From: a virus
Reading direction: 5' to 3' (one strand)
Virus record (IMG/VR): IMGVR_UViG_3300037264_006128
Span: 32,452-96,451 of that record
Length of the DNA: 64,000 nucleotides
In this document: in pieces, positions 15,376-25,800 of the stretch
Numbering within the stretch: the first letter of the stretch is position 1
Layout of the letters: the number at the start of each line of letters is the position of its first letter
The notes under the pieces: model-generated
Databases searched by the model: none
What the model was told of the DNA's origin: nothing
Seen by the model: the letters and a program-made list of their open reading frames with translations, nothing else
Made by a program: the position numbers and the translations under genes

Positions 15376-18300
15376 TCATACAACGGACGACGGACCTTCG
15401 ATAGAAAGATCCACCTTCCCGCTGCACTCTTGGCCGGTTTGGGCATCGAATAACTTCACCCGCACGCCATACGGCTCGCGGGCCACAATACGCGCCACAG
15501 CAATAGACTCCCCGGCCGCCGTTCCCTGAATAGCTGAAACCATCGCGGTAGTAACCGCACGAAACCGCCGCTTCGGTATGTACGTGAAGTCGCCGGATGA
15601 ACATCGGGTGCCAAACCGGAATTTGAACTTCCTGATATACGGTCTGGGGAACTCGAATTCGCCCACCTCTGCGACGATGAAGATCCGAGCGTAGACCCTG
15701 TAGTTGAACAGGTCTTCGCCGTGCAACGCGCCATTGCGTTGGAATTCCTCAAACGGCAGCTCCCCATCGCACGCTTCACCGCCATACTCCATTGAAGTCC
15801 AGTCGTGCGTTACCTCTTCGGTTCCGTTCTCTTTGATGTGCGCCAGCTTGACATGCACGGCCATGAAAGCCTCAAGGCCCCCGGAAGCCTGCCAGTTCAA
15901 CCTCGCACTCATTAGGCACTGGATCACATCGCAGTTGAACGGGGGGGGCAGCCAGGTACAATATCGCACTCGTGCTGGGCTTTGCATGGTAGCCATGTGC
16001 ATCGCGTTTTTCGTGAGATCCCAAATCACCTCCCCATCTTCCTCTGAGCATGGCCAGTAGCCCACTAACCCCGTCTCTGTGCCGTTGTGCACGGCCCAAC
16101 AATCCGCGGCAACATCACCCTTCGACCTTGCGTAGTTCCACACCCGTATTTCTTCGACGATCCCAGAGAAGTAATCACTTACCGTTCCTGGGGCAGGGGC
16201 AGGGCCACTGGGTGCCCCCGCACCGACCATGAATAGGGAGTCTGAAGGGTTGATGGTGAACGCTAGCTGATCTTTTTCGAACTGAAGCACGCCGTCGAGA
16301 TACCCGCGGAACAAGCCACGCTCCTCATCGATCGCATCATATGTGTAGGCGATGGTGGTGGGCGCGAACCCTTCGTTCCCGATGTTCATCATGGAATACG
16401 GCTGCGGGTCGTCTCCGCTATGCCCCACGCAACAGAAGTCGATCACCCCATTGCCTGCCATACCGTAACGAATCCGCCAGTCTGGGCCTTTCCCAACCAA
16501 AACCCCGCTGCTCAACCACGACAGTGGCCTAACCTTGATTTCGACGGTCCAACTGCCTGGAAGGCGCAGGTGGGGGGCGTCACTGGAAAACGCCCCCTGT
16601 TCCGCTGTCTCGTCAAGGTACAGGGACGGGTCGTGCTCCGGGCAGAGGCACGCCTTTGGTTTTTGGTTGGTATCCGCGGCCCCGCTTTCGCCGTCCCCGG
16701 TGATATTGAAGGCATGTTCGAGCACGTGCGTGTTGCCGTGCGTTCCCGTGTTCCACTCGGAAGTATATTCGATGCGATAAGAAACCGCCCGAAGCAAGGA
16801 AGTGCCCCCTACGCCATCCGGTACGGTAGACATGCAATCGTTGGCAACTTCACGCACCGCGTTTTCAACCAAGTACATCGCCATGCGATTGATGCGGGAG
16901 GCCATCTGAGATTCGTCTTGCCTCCATCCGACCATTCTGAATTCCACGAAGCGAACGTCACCAAGATCCCCCAGGGGCTGGAAGACTCCGAACTCTCCCG
17001 TAGCCGAACGGCCACGCGCAAACACGAACACGAAGGCGTTCTCGCTTGAAATGTCGCATACGGCAGAAACGTTCGTATCTGTGCCAAGATCGATCTCGTG
17101 CGTGTACGAAAACGCATTCGCGGAAATTGGCCAACGCGGGAACGTCCCCCACGTATGCTCATCCCCACCCGCATCCGCCCACGTTCCGACACCACGGGCG
17201 AACAGCGCACCGCCTTCGGTGGAGCGCCGGCACCTGACAAGAGTGCCGGGCCAATTCATTTCACTCGCCTCTTCGGTGCGTACGATGTTCCTGTGTAAGG
17301 TGTCCTGCACTTCGACCACGATCGCCGTGGTGTTGTCACTCAAAAACCCCTGGGCATCCAAGGCGCGGATGTAAAAGGTGTACTCGCCTGGCGCGTTCGG
17401 GAACGGGGTGCTTACTTTGTTACCCTTTACGGTCAGGAAATTGCTTGCGTCTTCCCATTCGGTGTTGGGATCTGTGCCCAGGAGGCCATTGCGGTAGCGG
17501 ATCTGATACCCCACCAGGTCGCTTGGTTCCGGCTCTGCCATCGACCATTCGAAGACGCGAGCGCCGTTCTGGATAGAGAACAGAAAGGAAGTCACGTCCG
17601 GCGGCCCGATGGTAAGGATGGTAGTTGAAACGTAGGCCCGCGCCGCGTGAATACTCTGGACCCCCATCTGGTTCACCGTCCAAACGTAAATGCGGTACAT
17701 GCCCTGTTCCATGCCGCGAAATTCGTAGTGCCTCCCTGCCGTTTTTACATGACTAGCACTCGCAGCCGGCTCCCCGATCTTGCGCAGACGGATATGGTAG
17801 TGCCCCACGTGCGTTCGGTCTGCTGGGGCATCCCAATCCAGGACTATCTTTGACGTTCGCTTTCCATCCGGCTGTACATGCGTAGCTTCTACCGCTACTA
17901 GGTTTGTTGGGGTACCGCACGTAAATGGGTTCGCCAGCGAAGTGTCAGGTGCGGCATCGCCAACGATCGCGTCTTGTTCCGTCCAGGCGTAGACGCTGTC
18001 GCTGTATTCGGTCAACTTGAGCGTCACCCCCGCATCTTCGGAGAATCGCCAATCCTGGACAAGGAACTCTTTTGGGGAATCCCCATCGACTCCCCACCCG
18101 AACGTAGTGCTAGTTACGCCAAGAACGTCCCCCTCCTTCACCGTGATCTTTTTCGGCTTAGCGACCGCTTCGCACACGATTCCCTGCCGCATCCTCTTCA
18201 GGTGGATTTGGGCAACGCGCTGCGCGCGGTACACGTCGTTGATGAAGGGGAAGTCCACATCTTGAACGTATTCGTGGCCACCATCTTCTTTCACATACTG

Positions 18301-19500
18301 ATCTATCACCACCTTCGGAAATTCCGAACTTACCCACTGGTTCTGTGGGTCAATAAAGGTCCCCTTGATGGCGTTCACCTTGCCTTTGCGCCCCGGTTTC
18401 GGCAAGACCGAAATTGAGCCGCAAATATCATCCTCCGTAAGCTCCCCGACTTCCCCATCGTACTGCGGATTCAGCTCCCCCCCCGTTCCAACGACGTACA
18501 TTTCGCTCTCGTACGGCCTGCCGCAGCGGATCTGCCATTTGCCCTGAACGAAGGAGATGGAACCTGCGGCAGAGGCGAGGAGGCTGGTGAGCACTTCTAT
18601 CCGCGGGGTTGTAGTTTCCCACACCCCATCGATGGTGTACCGCGCCTGCGTCGTTACCGGGTCTGGGTCGGCAAGCGAATTCGCCTCAAGCAAACTCTGC
18701 GGAATGTCCACGGGTTGGTCGCAATAATCCGCTTCGGCCGCAATCTGCACAAGGTCAAATTCTTCGATCGAAATGCCCATTCCGTACCGGGTGCTCGTCA
18801 AGAAGTCCAACACGCACAAGACCCAGTTGTTCGACCATGCCCAGGTTACGTCATTAGATGAACTCTGCGTACCGTCCCTGGGGTCGTACACCAACCGGCC
18901 ATCTATCGTTGCGGTGATATTCGGGGCCCCGGACGGAAACGATTCGGCGTTGAACTCCATACACATCCACAGATATGCAATCCCACGAAGCCTGTGCTTG
19001 GCAGTCCATAGATCCCCGCCATTCCAGTCCGTTTTGGGAATGGAGATTTCCGTTGACCCGATCTTTATCTTTGGGTCGATGGCTTCCTGGTCGGTTGTCC
19101 CCAGGAACGGGATGGCGATGGCCTTGTCCGCAAACATCGGATCGTCCATGCTGGCCCCGTTGAACTGCACATCGTAAATACTTTGAATAGGGCCATCGGC
19201 CATAAGTAGGCACGAATGGAAATACTTCGCTCCGTTCGTCTCTACGCCGTCCTTGTCTGTTGTATCTGCAAATGCCAGCACACCGCTTGTTCTTACCGTT
19301 CCGTAAATGATCCGCGTGGGGGCAGCCGCATCACGTTGAATGTCGCTCAGGCCGAGGCGGGAAGAAGATGGCTTTTTCTTCGGGCGCGGCGCCAGGGCAG
19401 CGGAAACAAACTGAATCGTTGTCATAAGCAGGGCGGACGCGAAGATTGCCCCTGCCGGATGAGCCAAGAATGCCAAGAGGGCTACGCTTATTCCCGCCAT
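15376..19500 (-). CDS. J-like tail tip/hub protein with Fn3 and LamG domains
   Basis: 1374 aa from ATG 19500, supported by GAGGTGATC just upstream; the longer frame has a low-complexity out-of-family leader. Residues about 1-520 resemble lambda gpJ/central tail hub: hydrophobic opening, Pro/Lys-rich segment (APRPKKKPSSSR), then DAAAPTRIIYGTVRTSG, a hallmark of the J-type N-terminus. Two Fn3-like domains follow (about 525-625 and 630-725). A LamG/concanavalin-like domain lies at about 975-1170 (SWTVEIKVRPLSW; EEIRVWNYARS; GYWPCSEEDG). It sits at the tail tip, initiates tail assembly and contacts the receptor; the LamG domain may bind surface glycan. Confidence 0.85.
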   Translation of the reverse strand: MAGISVALLAFLAHPAGAIFASALLMTTIQFVSAALAPRPKKKPSSSRLGLSDIQRDAAAPTRIIYGTVRTSGVLAFADTTDKDGVETNGAKYFHSCLLMADGPIQSIYDVQFNGASMDDPMFADKAIAIPFLGTTDQEAIDPKIKIGSTEISIPKTDWNGGDLWTAKHRLRGIAYLWMCMEFNAESFPSGAPNITATIDGRLVYDPRDGTQSSSNDVTWAWSNNWVLCVLDFLTSTRYGMGISIEEFDLVQIAAEADYCDQPVDIPQSLLEANSLADPDPVTTQARYTIDGVWETTTPRIEVLTSLLASAAGSISFVQGKWQIRCGRPYESEMYVVGTGGELNPQYDGEVGELTEDDICGSISVLPKPGRKGKVNAIKGTFIDPQNQWVSSEFPKVVIDQYVKEDGGHEYVQDVDFPFINDVYRAQRVAQIHLKRMRQGIVCEAVAKPKKITVKEGDVLGVTSTTFGWGVDGDSPKEFLVQDWRFSEDAGVTLKLTEYSDSVYAWTEQDAIVGDAAPDTSLANPFTCGTPTNLVAVEATHVQPDGKRTSKIVLDWDAPADRTHVGHYHIRLRKIGEPAASASHVKTAGRHYEFRGMEQGMYRIYVWTVNQMGVQSIHAARAYVSTTILTIGPPDVTSFLFSIQNGARVFEWSMAEPEPSDLVGYQIRYRNGLLGTDPNTEWEDASNFLTVKGNKVSTPFPNAPGEYTFYIRALDAQGFLSDNTTAIVVEVQDTLHRNIVRTEEASEMNWPGTLVRCRRSTEGGALFARGVGTWADAGGDEHTWGTFPRWPISANAFSYTHEIDLGTDTNVSAVCDISSENAFVFVFARGRSATGEFGVFQPLGDLGDVRFVEFRMVGWRQDESQMASRINRMAMYLVENAVREVANDCMSTVPDGVGGTSLLRAVSYRIEYTSEWNTGTHGNTHVLEHAFNITGDGESGAADTNQKPKACLCPEHDPSLYLDETAEQGAFSSDAPHLRLPGSWTVEIKVRPLSWLSSGVLVGKGPDWRIRYGMAGNGVIDFCCVGHSGDDPQPYSMMNIGNEGFAPTTIAYTYDAIDEERGLFRGYLDGVLQFEKDQLAFTINPSDSLFMVGAGAPSGPAPAPGTVSDYFSGIVEEIRVWNYARSKGDVAADCWAVHNGTETGLVGYWPCSEEDGEVIWDLTKNAMHMATMQSPARVRYCTWLPPPFNCDVIQCLMSARLNWQASGGLEAFMAVHVKLAHIKENGTEEVTHDWTSMEYGGEACDGELPFEEFQRNGALHGEDLFNYRVYARIFIVAEVGEFEFPRPYIRKFKFRFGTRCSSGDFTYIPKRRFRAVTTAMVSAIQGTAAGESIAVARIVAREPYGVRVKLFDAQTGQECSGKVDLSIEGPSSVV

Positions 19501-19502
19501 GA

Positions 19503-19964
19503 TCACCTCAACGGAAACACGCGGACACCCATGCGCAGGAGGGGGTTGATGGGGATCGAACGCAAGCCGTCTGTGGCAAGGAAAATGCCCGCTTCGCCTA
19601 CCGCGACCCCAAGCATCCCTATGGGGCCGCCATCGGGCAACCCGGGGCCGGCAGGGGGAATCAGCAAGATGTCCCCCGAACGTACGCACGCTGGATTCTT
19701 CATCGCTGGGGCCACAAGCGATTCGAGCATTTCGCCCAGATTCACCCAACCGAATTGGGCCAGAATCGCGATCGCTTCCGCTTCGGTTGCGTACGGGGGA
19801 ACGTTCAGGTGCTTGATGAAATCAACCCCACAGACTGCGCGAATCGCGCCGGCAGCCCACAATACGCAGTCGTGCACCCCGTACGCCAATTTGCGGTCCT
19901 GCGCCTCGTTGACGTAACGGATCAGTTCGGTTTCCCAGCCGGGCAATTTGCGGAGTAACACCAT
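19503..19964 (-). CDS. DUF6950/NlpC-like tail-tip protein
   Basis: 153 aa. YGVHDCVLWAAGAIRAVCGV (residues 28-47) matches the G-x-x-DC signature of the DUF6950/NlpC-P60-like tail proteins, with Cys33 as possible nucleophile. A clear catalytic His further on is not seen, so enzyme activity is uncertain. It lies between the J-like hub and a minor tail protein, the place of lambda gpK-type proteins, and is separated from the J-like start by 2 nt. Confidence 0.7.
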   Translation of the reverse strand: MVLLRKLPGWETELIRYVNEAQDRKLAYGVHDCVLWAAGAIRAVCGVDFIKHLNVPPYATEAEAIAILAQFGWVNLGEMLESLVAPAMKNPACVRSGDILLIPPAGPGLPDGGPIGMLGVAVGEAGIFLATDGLRSIPINPLLRMGVRVFPLR

Positions 19965-22205
19965 CTAGAATCCGCCACCCACACCGGGGGTGCTGACGCC
20001 ACCTGGATACGAGGGCACCCCGCCGCCGGTTTCCCAATCCCCACCTTCGGATGCCACTTCGGTGGCAATCCTCCCTGGCCACCACAATTCCTTGTCCTTC
20101 ATTACGGCGATAAACTCCAACCCCTTGTCGTCTGGAAATCGCCGACGCTGTTCTGCGTACGACCATCTCCTCGTAGCGGACGATTCCCATTCCGCGAATC
20201 TGGATTCGATCGTGACTGAAACAGCACCGCGTTCCTTTTCGATGGCGATCGGCATGGTATCCATCTTGCCCTGGAACAAGAGAACCGGATCGGCAACCAT
20301 CACGCCATCTTCGTCGAAGTACACCCCGTACAGCTTTGCCCCGCGATCCATGTAGTGCTGGCCCAGCGCCAACGAAATGAAATCCGGGATTACACCGGAA
20401 AGCGTTAGCTTGATCGTTCGCGACTCCAAATCGGACGTTTCCTGTATCTCCCCATCAACACCACCGAAATTGCCAACCCCAATGTAGGTGTTGCCATCCC
20501 ATGCGATGTCGAAGGGGGCGTTCGTGATGTGCAGCGTATCCCCCGCGTACCCCAATGACATCGCCCGCGAAACGCGGAATGGGTAAAGTCTACCGCTCGG
20601 ATCGTTCGGGATTCTCCTACCTGGCCACCCCTTTGGCGATTGGGTTCCCATGACGAGCAGCCCCATAGGATCGTGCTGCCCGTAACAAATTGGCTCAAGC
20701 ATGATCCCGTTGCTCGTTTTTGACCGTCTGCGCTCGCTCCTTGAACTGCCTTCGAAACTCCAATACGCTTTCAGCCCGATCAGTTCGAACCTGGCCACTT
20801 CCTGCGCCGTCAACGGCCTGCGTTGGCGGCTTCCAAGGCCGGTCACCCCACGTTCGGAATTCCACAGGCGGATGTCCCCAATTTTCCCGTTCAAGAACCG
20901 AGTCGGCAGGGTTCCGGTTGGATCGCACCCGATCGTCAACGTTCCCCTTGTTTCGCAAATGAACCCTCGGCTTAACCGCCTCGTTCGCCACCCCCCGGTC
21001 TGGTAGGAGTCGCCCCACCATATCGTTTCGCCGGTTTCGGGATCCTTCATCGATTGAGCGAAATCAGCCACGGTTGTAGATACGTAGGCAACGGACTTTC
21101 CATCAACAACGATCTGCGCCTGCGTTCCACTATGCACGAATGCGATGTGGTGCCATATGCCAATCTGAACCACGCCGGCTCGGCTGGAAAAGTGCATCCC
21201 ACGGTGGCGTGCGCTAAGGGCACCCACGGTTGGGTGCGCCGGCCAGTAAAGGAACCGAGAGTCAACCCTGATAGACCCATCCGATTGGACGCGCAGCGAA
21301 GTGCCAATCGTCGGATCCCCATCGGGATCGTTTACCGTTGGCGGCCAAGCCCCCGCTGGTGAAGTTGTGCGCGGCGGCCCCTTCCAAAACCACAAAGCGA
21401 TCGGATCGTTCGCAGCGGGGAGCGCGTTCAAGAAGACCCACATCTCGACCGTCATTGCGGCATCTTCGGCCGTTGTGTACTGGATAGCTGTAGTGTCAAT
21501 GTAATACTGGTCTATGGGTGCGCCCACGAAGGTCCACGCCCCTTCCTTTCCTCTCGACAACCACAGATCTCGCTCTGAATAACTCTGCCTCGCTACAAAG
21601 CAGGCGCCCGCGGGTGGGGTCGCAGTTGGGGATGGGGTAAACGCAGCCGCATTGTAGAATTTTGTAACCAGCTTGCCATCTTCAGGGTCGTTTGGGTTGG
21701 CCACAGCGATACATCCGTACAAGTCGCCATCTGCCCATTCGTCGTACGTCCGCTCTGTGTATTCCCTGGTGAGCACCTCGTCATTAGCGTTGACCATGAC
21801 GGCCCGGATAGTAACGTAGTTGATCGCCAAGCCCGGGTATAGAAGCGTTATCCGGGTACGAATGCTCGTGCCACCCAACGAATCGCCGATTTGGATGTTA
21901 GGCAGTGGCGCGGAAGTGACCCCAGTGCCGTGATCTAAGGAATACGACCACCCGGCTTTTTCGGCTTCCACGATCGGGCTGTACCACGTTTCCCCATCGT
22001 AGCTGACTTCAACCATCTCGGCTGGTTGCTCTGTCCCCATCACAGATGGGATTGTTTTCCATTCGATCAGTGTGTCTGGTTCTCCCGGATGGGTGAGGCT
22101 TTCCCGCACCTTGCTGTCGAACTCCAGCTCCGCCATGAAGAAAAACTGCTGCCGCTTCTGTTCCTCTGCCGCTTCGACGGCAGCCGCTGTCATGTTTCGC
22201 GCCAT
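19965..22205 (-). CDS. Minor tail protein with internal LamG-like domain
   Basis: 746 aa. The N-terminal (about 1-160) and C-terminal (about 540-735) parts form a tail-tip protein of the DUF2163 kind. Its C-terminal hallmarks are APFDIAWDGNTYIGVGNFGG, SLALGQHYMDRGAKLY and KGLEFIAVMKDKELWW. Between them is a LamG/pentraxin-like domain (about 240-482; AMTVEMWVFLNALP, KIGDIRLWNSERG, LKAYWSFEGSS) which looks like an insertion in an otherwise conserved protein. It starts 1 nt into the stop of the upstream gene. Confidence 0.75.
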   Translation of the reverse strand: MARNMTAAAVEAAEEQKRQQFFFMAELEFDSKVRESLTHPGEPDTLIEWKTIPSVMGTEQPAEMVEVSYDGETWYSPIVEAEKAGWSYSLDHGTGVTSAPLPNIQIGDSLGGTSIRTRITLLYPGLAINYVTIRAVMVNANDEVLTREYTERTYDEWADGDLYGCIAVANPNDPEDGKLVTKFYNAAAFTPSPTATPPAGACFVARQSYSERDLWLSRGKEGAWTFVGAPIDQYYIDTTAIQYTTAEDAAMTVEMWVFLNALPAANDPIALWFWKGPPRTTSPAGAWPPTVNDPDGDPTIGTSLRVQSDGSIRVDSRFLYWPAHPTVGALSARHRGMHFSSRAGVVQIGIWHHIAFVHSGTQAQIVVDGKSVAYVSTTVADFAQSMKDPETGETIWWGDSYQTGGWRTRRLSRGFICETRGTLTIGCDPTGTLPTRFLNGKIGDIRLWNSERGVTGLGSRQRRPLTAQEVARFELIGLKAYWSFEGSSRSERRRSKTSNGIMLEPICYGQHDPMGLLVMGTQSPKGWPGRRIPNDPSGRLYPFRVSRAMSLGYAGDTLHITNAPFDIAWDGNTYIGVGNFGGVDGEIQETSDLESRTIKLTLSGVIPDFISLALGQHYMDRGAKLYGVYFDEDGVMVADPVLLFQGKMDTMPIAIEKERGAVSVTIESRFAEWESSATRRWSYAEQRRRFPDDKGLEFIAVMKDKELWWPGRIATEVASEGGDWETGGGVPSYPGGVSTPGVGGGF

Positions 22206-22822
22206 TAGACTGCCACCAGATCTTCCGTCATGCTTGCCGTGAAAGAATAGAACGCAGGCGGAACGGCCTGCGGGATAACCGGGCCGTCAAGCCGCACTTT
22301 CAGAATCGCGCTGGTCCCCGTTTGGATCAGCTTCCCGTTAGTCGGGGAATCGCGGATGTAGGGCGCTATCGATACAGCCGCAAGGCCGGTCGGGCCTGCG
22401 TTTACGTCGTCTGTAACCACAAAGTATTCCCCGGTCGTTTCTATCGAAAACACATCGCCCGCGAGGAGCACGCCAGTGGCGTTATGCGTCCACCCCTTGG
22501 TGTTGAGCGTTGTACCGGTTTGCCCAGAACCGTTAACGAGCGGCGTGCCGGCTACGCTTCCCAGCGGCGTGCACCGAATGTCATCGTACAACGTAAACAC
22601 GTCGTTCTGCCCGTTCATCTTGTCAAAGAAGGCAAGAAGCGGCAGGGCATCTTGGCGGTCGATCATTTCCCATTCGAGTTCCACCTTCCACACCGCCGGC
22701 CGGCGCAACCGCTGTTCCGTCCGCGTGAAAGGGGAGGTGAACACGACCGCAGCGTGGTCGAGGTAAAACTTGCCCCGGCCTGGCAGGTACAAGTTTCCTT
22801 GCGGCATCGCTGGGTACGACAT
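22205..22822 (-). CDS. Tail-tip protein (distal-tail/minor-tail type)
   Basis: 205 aa. It shows a pattern common in phage proteins just after the tape measure: an Arg- and Trp-containing strand (RRPAVWKVELEWEMI), an aromatic segment (LLAFFDKMNGQNDVFTLYD), then GTPLVNGSGQTGTTLNTKGW and LLAGDVFSIETTGEYFVVTD. By order it corresponds to the protein between tape measure and hub genes that builds the tail end. No enzymatic motif. Confidence 0.7.
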   Translation of the reverse strand: MSYPAMPQGNLYLPGRGKFYLDHAAVVFTSPFTRTEQRLRRPAVWKVELEWEMIDRQDALPLLAFFDKMNGQNDVFTLYDDIRCTPLGSVAGTPLVNGSGQTGTTLNTKGWTHNATGVLLAGDVFSIETTGEYFVVTDDVNAGPTGLAAVSIAPYIRDSPTNGKLIQTGTSAILKVRLDGPVIPQAVPPAFYSFTASMTEDLVAV

Positions 22823-22827
22823 CTACG

Positions 22828-25800
22828 CTAACTCCTTCGCCCCACAGCCCGGGCCAGGGTGCCCCCACGTTCGATTGCCCGGTAGATCCCTGCTTCAATC
22901 TGCGGCATCTGGGCCTGAATCACTGCGGCTGCGCCGCGGGGGTCCAGGCTCGTCACGCCGATCGGCATGGAAAGGTTGATCATTATGCCGCCGCTTCCAC
23001 CACCACCGCTATCGCCAGCACCGCCGGCGCCGGACAACACCCCGGCCACATGCTCCTTCGGCACCACCAGTTCACCGCGCTGCAGGATGGCAGGCATTTC
23101 GTTGGAAGCTAGGCCCCCGGAATGCTTCTTGGGCGCGGAAGCGTACCGTTCCCCGAAGTTGGCCGCGTTCCAATCCATCTGCTCGCCCTGCGTCATGGGA
23201 ATCCGGGTCTGCTGCGATGGCCCAGCTGCCAGTGCGCCCATCCCCCAACCAAACGCTGCCCCGCCCGTGTTGATAGCAAGCGACTTGAAAAACCCCCCTG
23301 CGGAAACATCGGGCTGGCCGCCGATCAGCGCGGTAAGCAGGGTACCCATCATGGTGTTGAAGGCGCCGCCCACCCATTGCAGCATGCCAACGAACTCGCT
23401 GCCCATCTTGACGGTTTCCTGTTTCCAGGAAGTGCCCATTTCCTCGACGCCCTTTTCTACGACATCCCCGGTTGGGGCCATCCCTTCACCCCAGGGGCCA
23501 TTGCCGGTAGGCTCTAGCCCCCTACGATACGGCGATGCGGGCACTTCGTATGGTTGCTCGTACCCAAGGGGGGATGTTGGGTATCCAGTTAGGCTCGGGC
23601 GCCCCCCGTGGCCGATCGTTACTGGCGTGTAATGTTCTTCAAGTCTTAGGGAATCCTGCGGTGGTTGAACCTCGATCCCGCGCCCCAGCCGGTATGGCGA
23701 ATACGCCGGCCCTTCGTTCACAGGCTGCGTGTTGGCGGTGTTCCAGATCGCCTGTTGCCCACGTTGCCCAACGTTCGCAATCGCTTCCGGCATGAGGCCG
23801 GCTTCGGCCCGGGCCTTTACGCTACCGATCGTTTCGTATTCGTACCCGGCGACCTGCGCCATCATCTTCTTCAACGGCGTCTCGATCGGCATCACTAGCG
23901 CCTGGTGGATGTTCCACTTCAGAAGATCCTTCGCCAGCGACTCGAAGAAACCCTTCCAGTCCCCCTTCCCGGTAAGCAGCGTTTCCGCCAGCGTGTCCTC
24001 GAAGGAACTGCAGAAGTTGTCCACGACGGACATCAGGCTTGAGAACCCCCTGTTCACCGTGTCGAAGTATTCGTTCCACCGCTCCTGCGAACTGTTCATG
24101 TCGTTCGCGATCTGGTCCCACAGCTGTTCCCGCAGGCGGGATGAAACTTCCGGCGTCATGCCACCAACCATCGGGCCTTCCAGGTCGGCATCGCGATGTA
24201 CCTTTGCGTACGCCTCTTCCTGTGCCCTTAGTTCGCGCATGCCTTCCGCAAGGGCGTACAAGGGATCCACAGACGCTCGGCGTTGCCTTACCGTTTCCTC
24301 TTCCGCGGCAGTCTGTTGGCGTTGGGCGTTGGTCATCTCGAAGATTTTGTCCAGCCGCCTCTGTTCGACCGCAGATAGGCCAGAACTGGATTCCCCGAGC
24401 CCGTCCACAGCTTTCCGTGCCAGTTCGTACGTGAACGTAACACCTTCAACGGTGTGCCCAACTGAAGCCCAAATCAAACGCTCCTGTTCGGCAACCAACG
24501 CCGCTGACGACCCATATTCCTCTACCGCCTTCTTGGCAGCTTCGAACTGTTCCGGGAACCACTTCTTCCAGGTCCCCTCTTGAAGCTCGGCTGCCATCTT
24601 CGCCGTAATGAGAATGCCGTTGTAGTATTGCCCCTCTGTAGGTTGCCTTGGGCCGACTGCCCCAGGGCCGCCGGCCAACTCCTCCAGCTCTTCCTGGTAG
24701 CTTCGTTTGTACAGGGCCGATTTGTACGATTCGGAAAGTTTCTCCAGCTGCGGCCCTATCCTTTGCATCTGCTCGCTATACAGCACTTGCGAATCGAGGA
24801 GTTCTTTTTGTAGGTCGGAAAAGCGCCCGACGAAACTTTCCCAAGCCCCCATAAGCCCAACCAGGAAGTTCTCCTGATCCGCGAACGCAACGCCCCCCTC
24901 CTTCGTGGCGTCCGTTATGTCCTTCAGTGCGTCGATGATCTCCCCGGTGATCGGAATCATCTCTCCGCGAACGTTCTCAAACAGTGCTGCAAGGATGGGG
25001 GTGCCCCTCATCACCGCCTTTGTCTGCTCGTCGAAGGCGGCCGTGAAGTTCTGCGTCCACTGCACCAACTCCTTCGACTCGTCCGGTATGCCCCCTACGT
25101 ACCCTCCCTTTTCGCCGTACAGCTCGGCGCGCGTCATCACTTTCGGCAGGTACTTCGACTTAACCAGCGTCTTCGCCCAATCATCCGATGCCAGCTGCTT
25201 CAGCCAGGCTTCAAGAAAATCCGTTGCTGTCGGAAGTTTCGCGACTTCGGTTTTCAGGAACCCCGCCGGGACTTCGAACATGCCCTGAATCCCGTCCGTG
25301 AATTCTTCCGAAAACGTCTGCGTGCTGTCGCGCAGGTGCTCCGCGCCTTCCCTTACCCGATCCCCCATGTCCTTGAAGAACGTCTTCAGTTCGTGCTCGG
25401 TTGGGGCACGCAGTTCCGCAAATTTTGGGGCGAGCGCTGGCGCCTGAAGTTCAAGTTCGGTTGGGGCGCGCAATTCGCCAACTGCCCCCTTCGCGGAAGC
25501 GGCAAAATCAGAGATCGAGGACGCAAACTGGCTGCCAAGATCGCGCATCGCCTTTCCGGCAAGTTCGCTTTCCCTGTCTACTGGGGCTGGGAAGTTTCGA
25601 ACTGCCTGGGTGAGGTTCTTCAGCGCCCCGTCAAACGGGGACTCCACTGCCTCGCCTTTATCGCCTACGAACAAATTCGCTATACGTTGGTCAAGCGATT
25701 CGAAGTCTCGCCTGAAATCACTGAGCGACAATACGCGATTGCGCGACCCGGAAGGAAATACATCGTTGGTGAGCGCCCCCGGCATCCTGCGTTCGAAAAT

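Noticed and set aside
15376-19749. Start of the J-like gene at 19749
   Set aside because: The added 83 residues are Arg/Pro-rich shadow of the upstream gene; ATG 19500 has GAGGTGATC before it and begins a hydrophobic J-type N-terminus.
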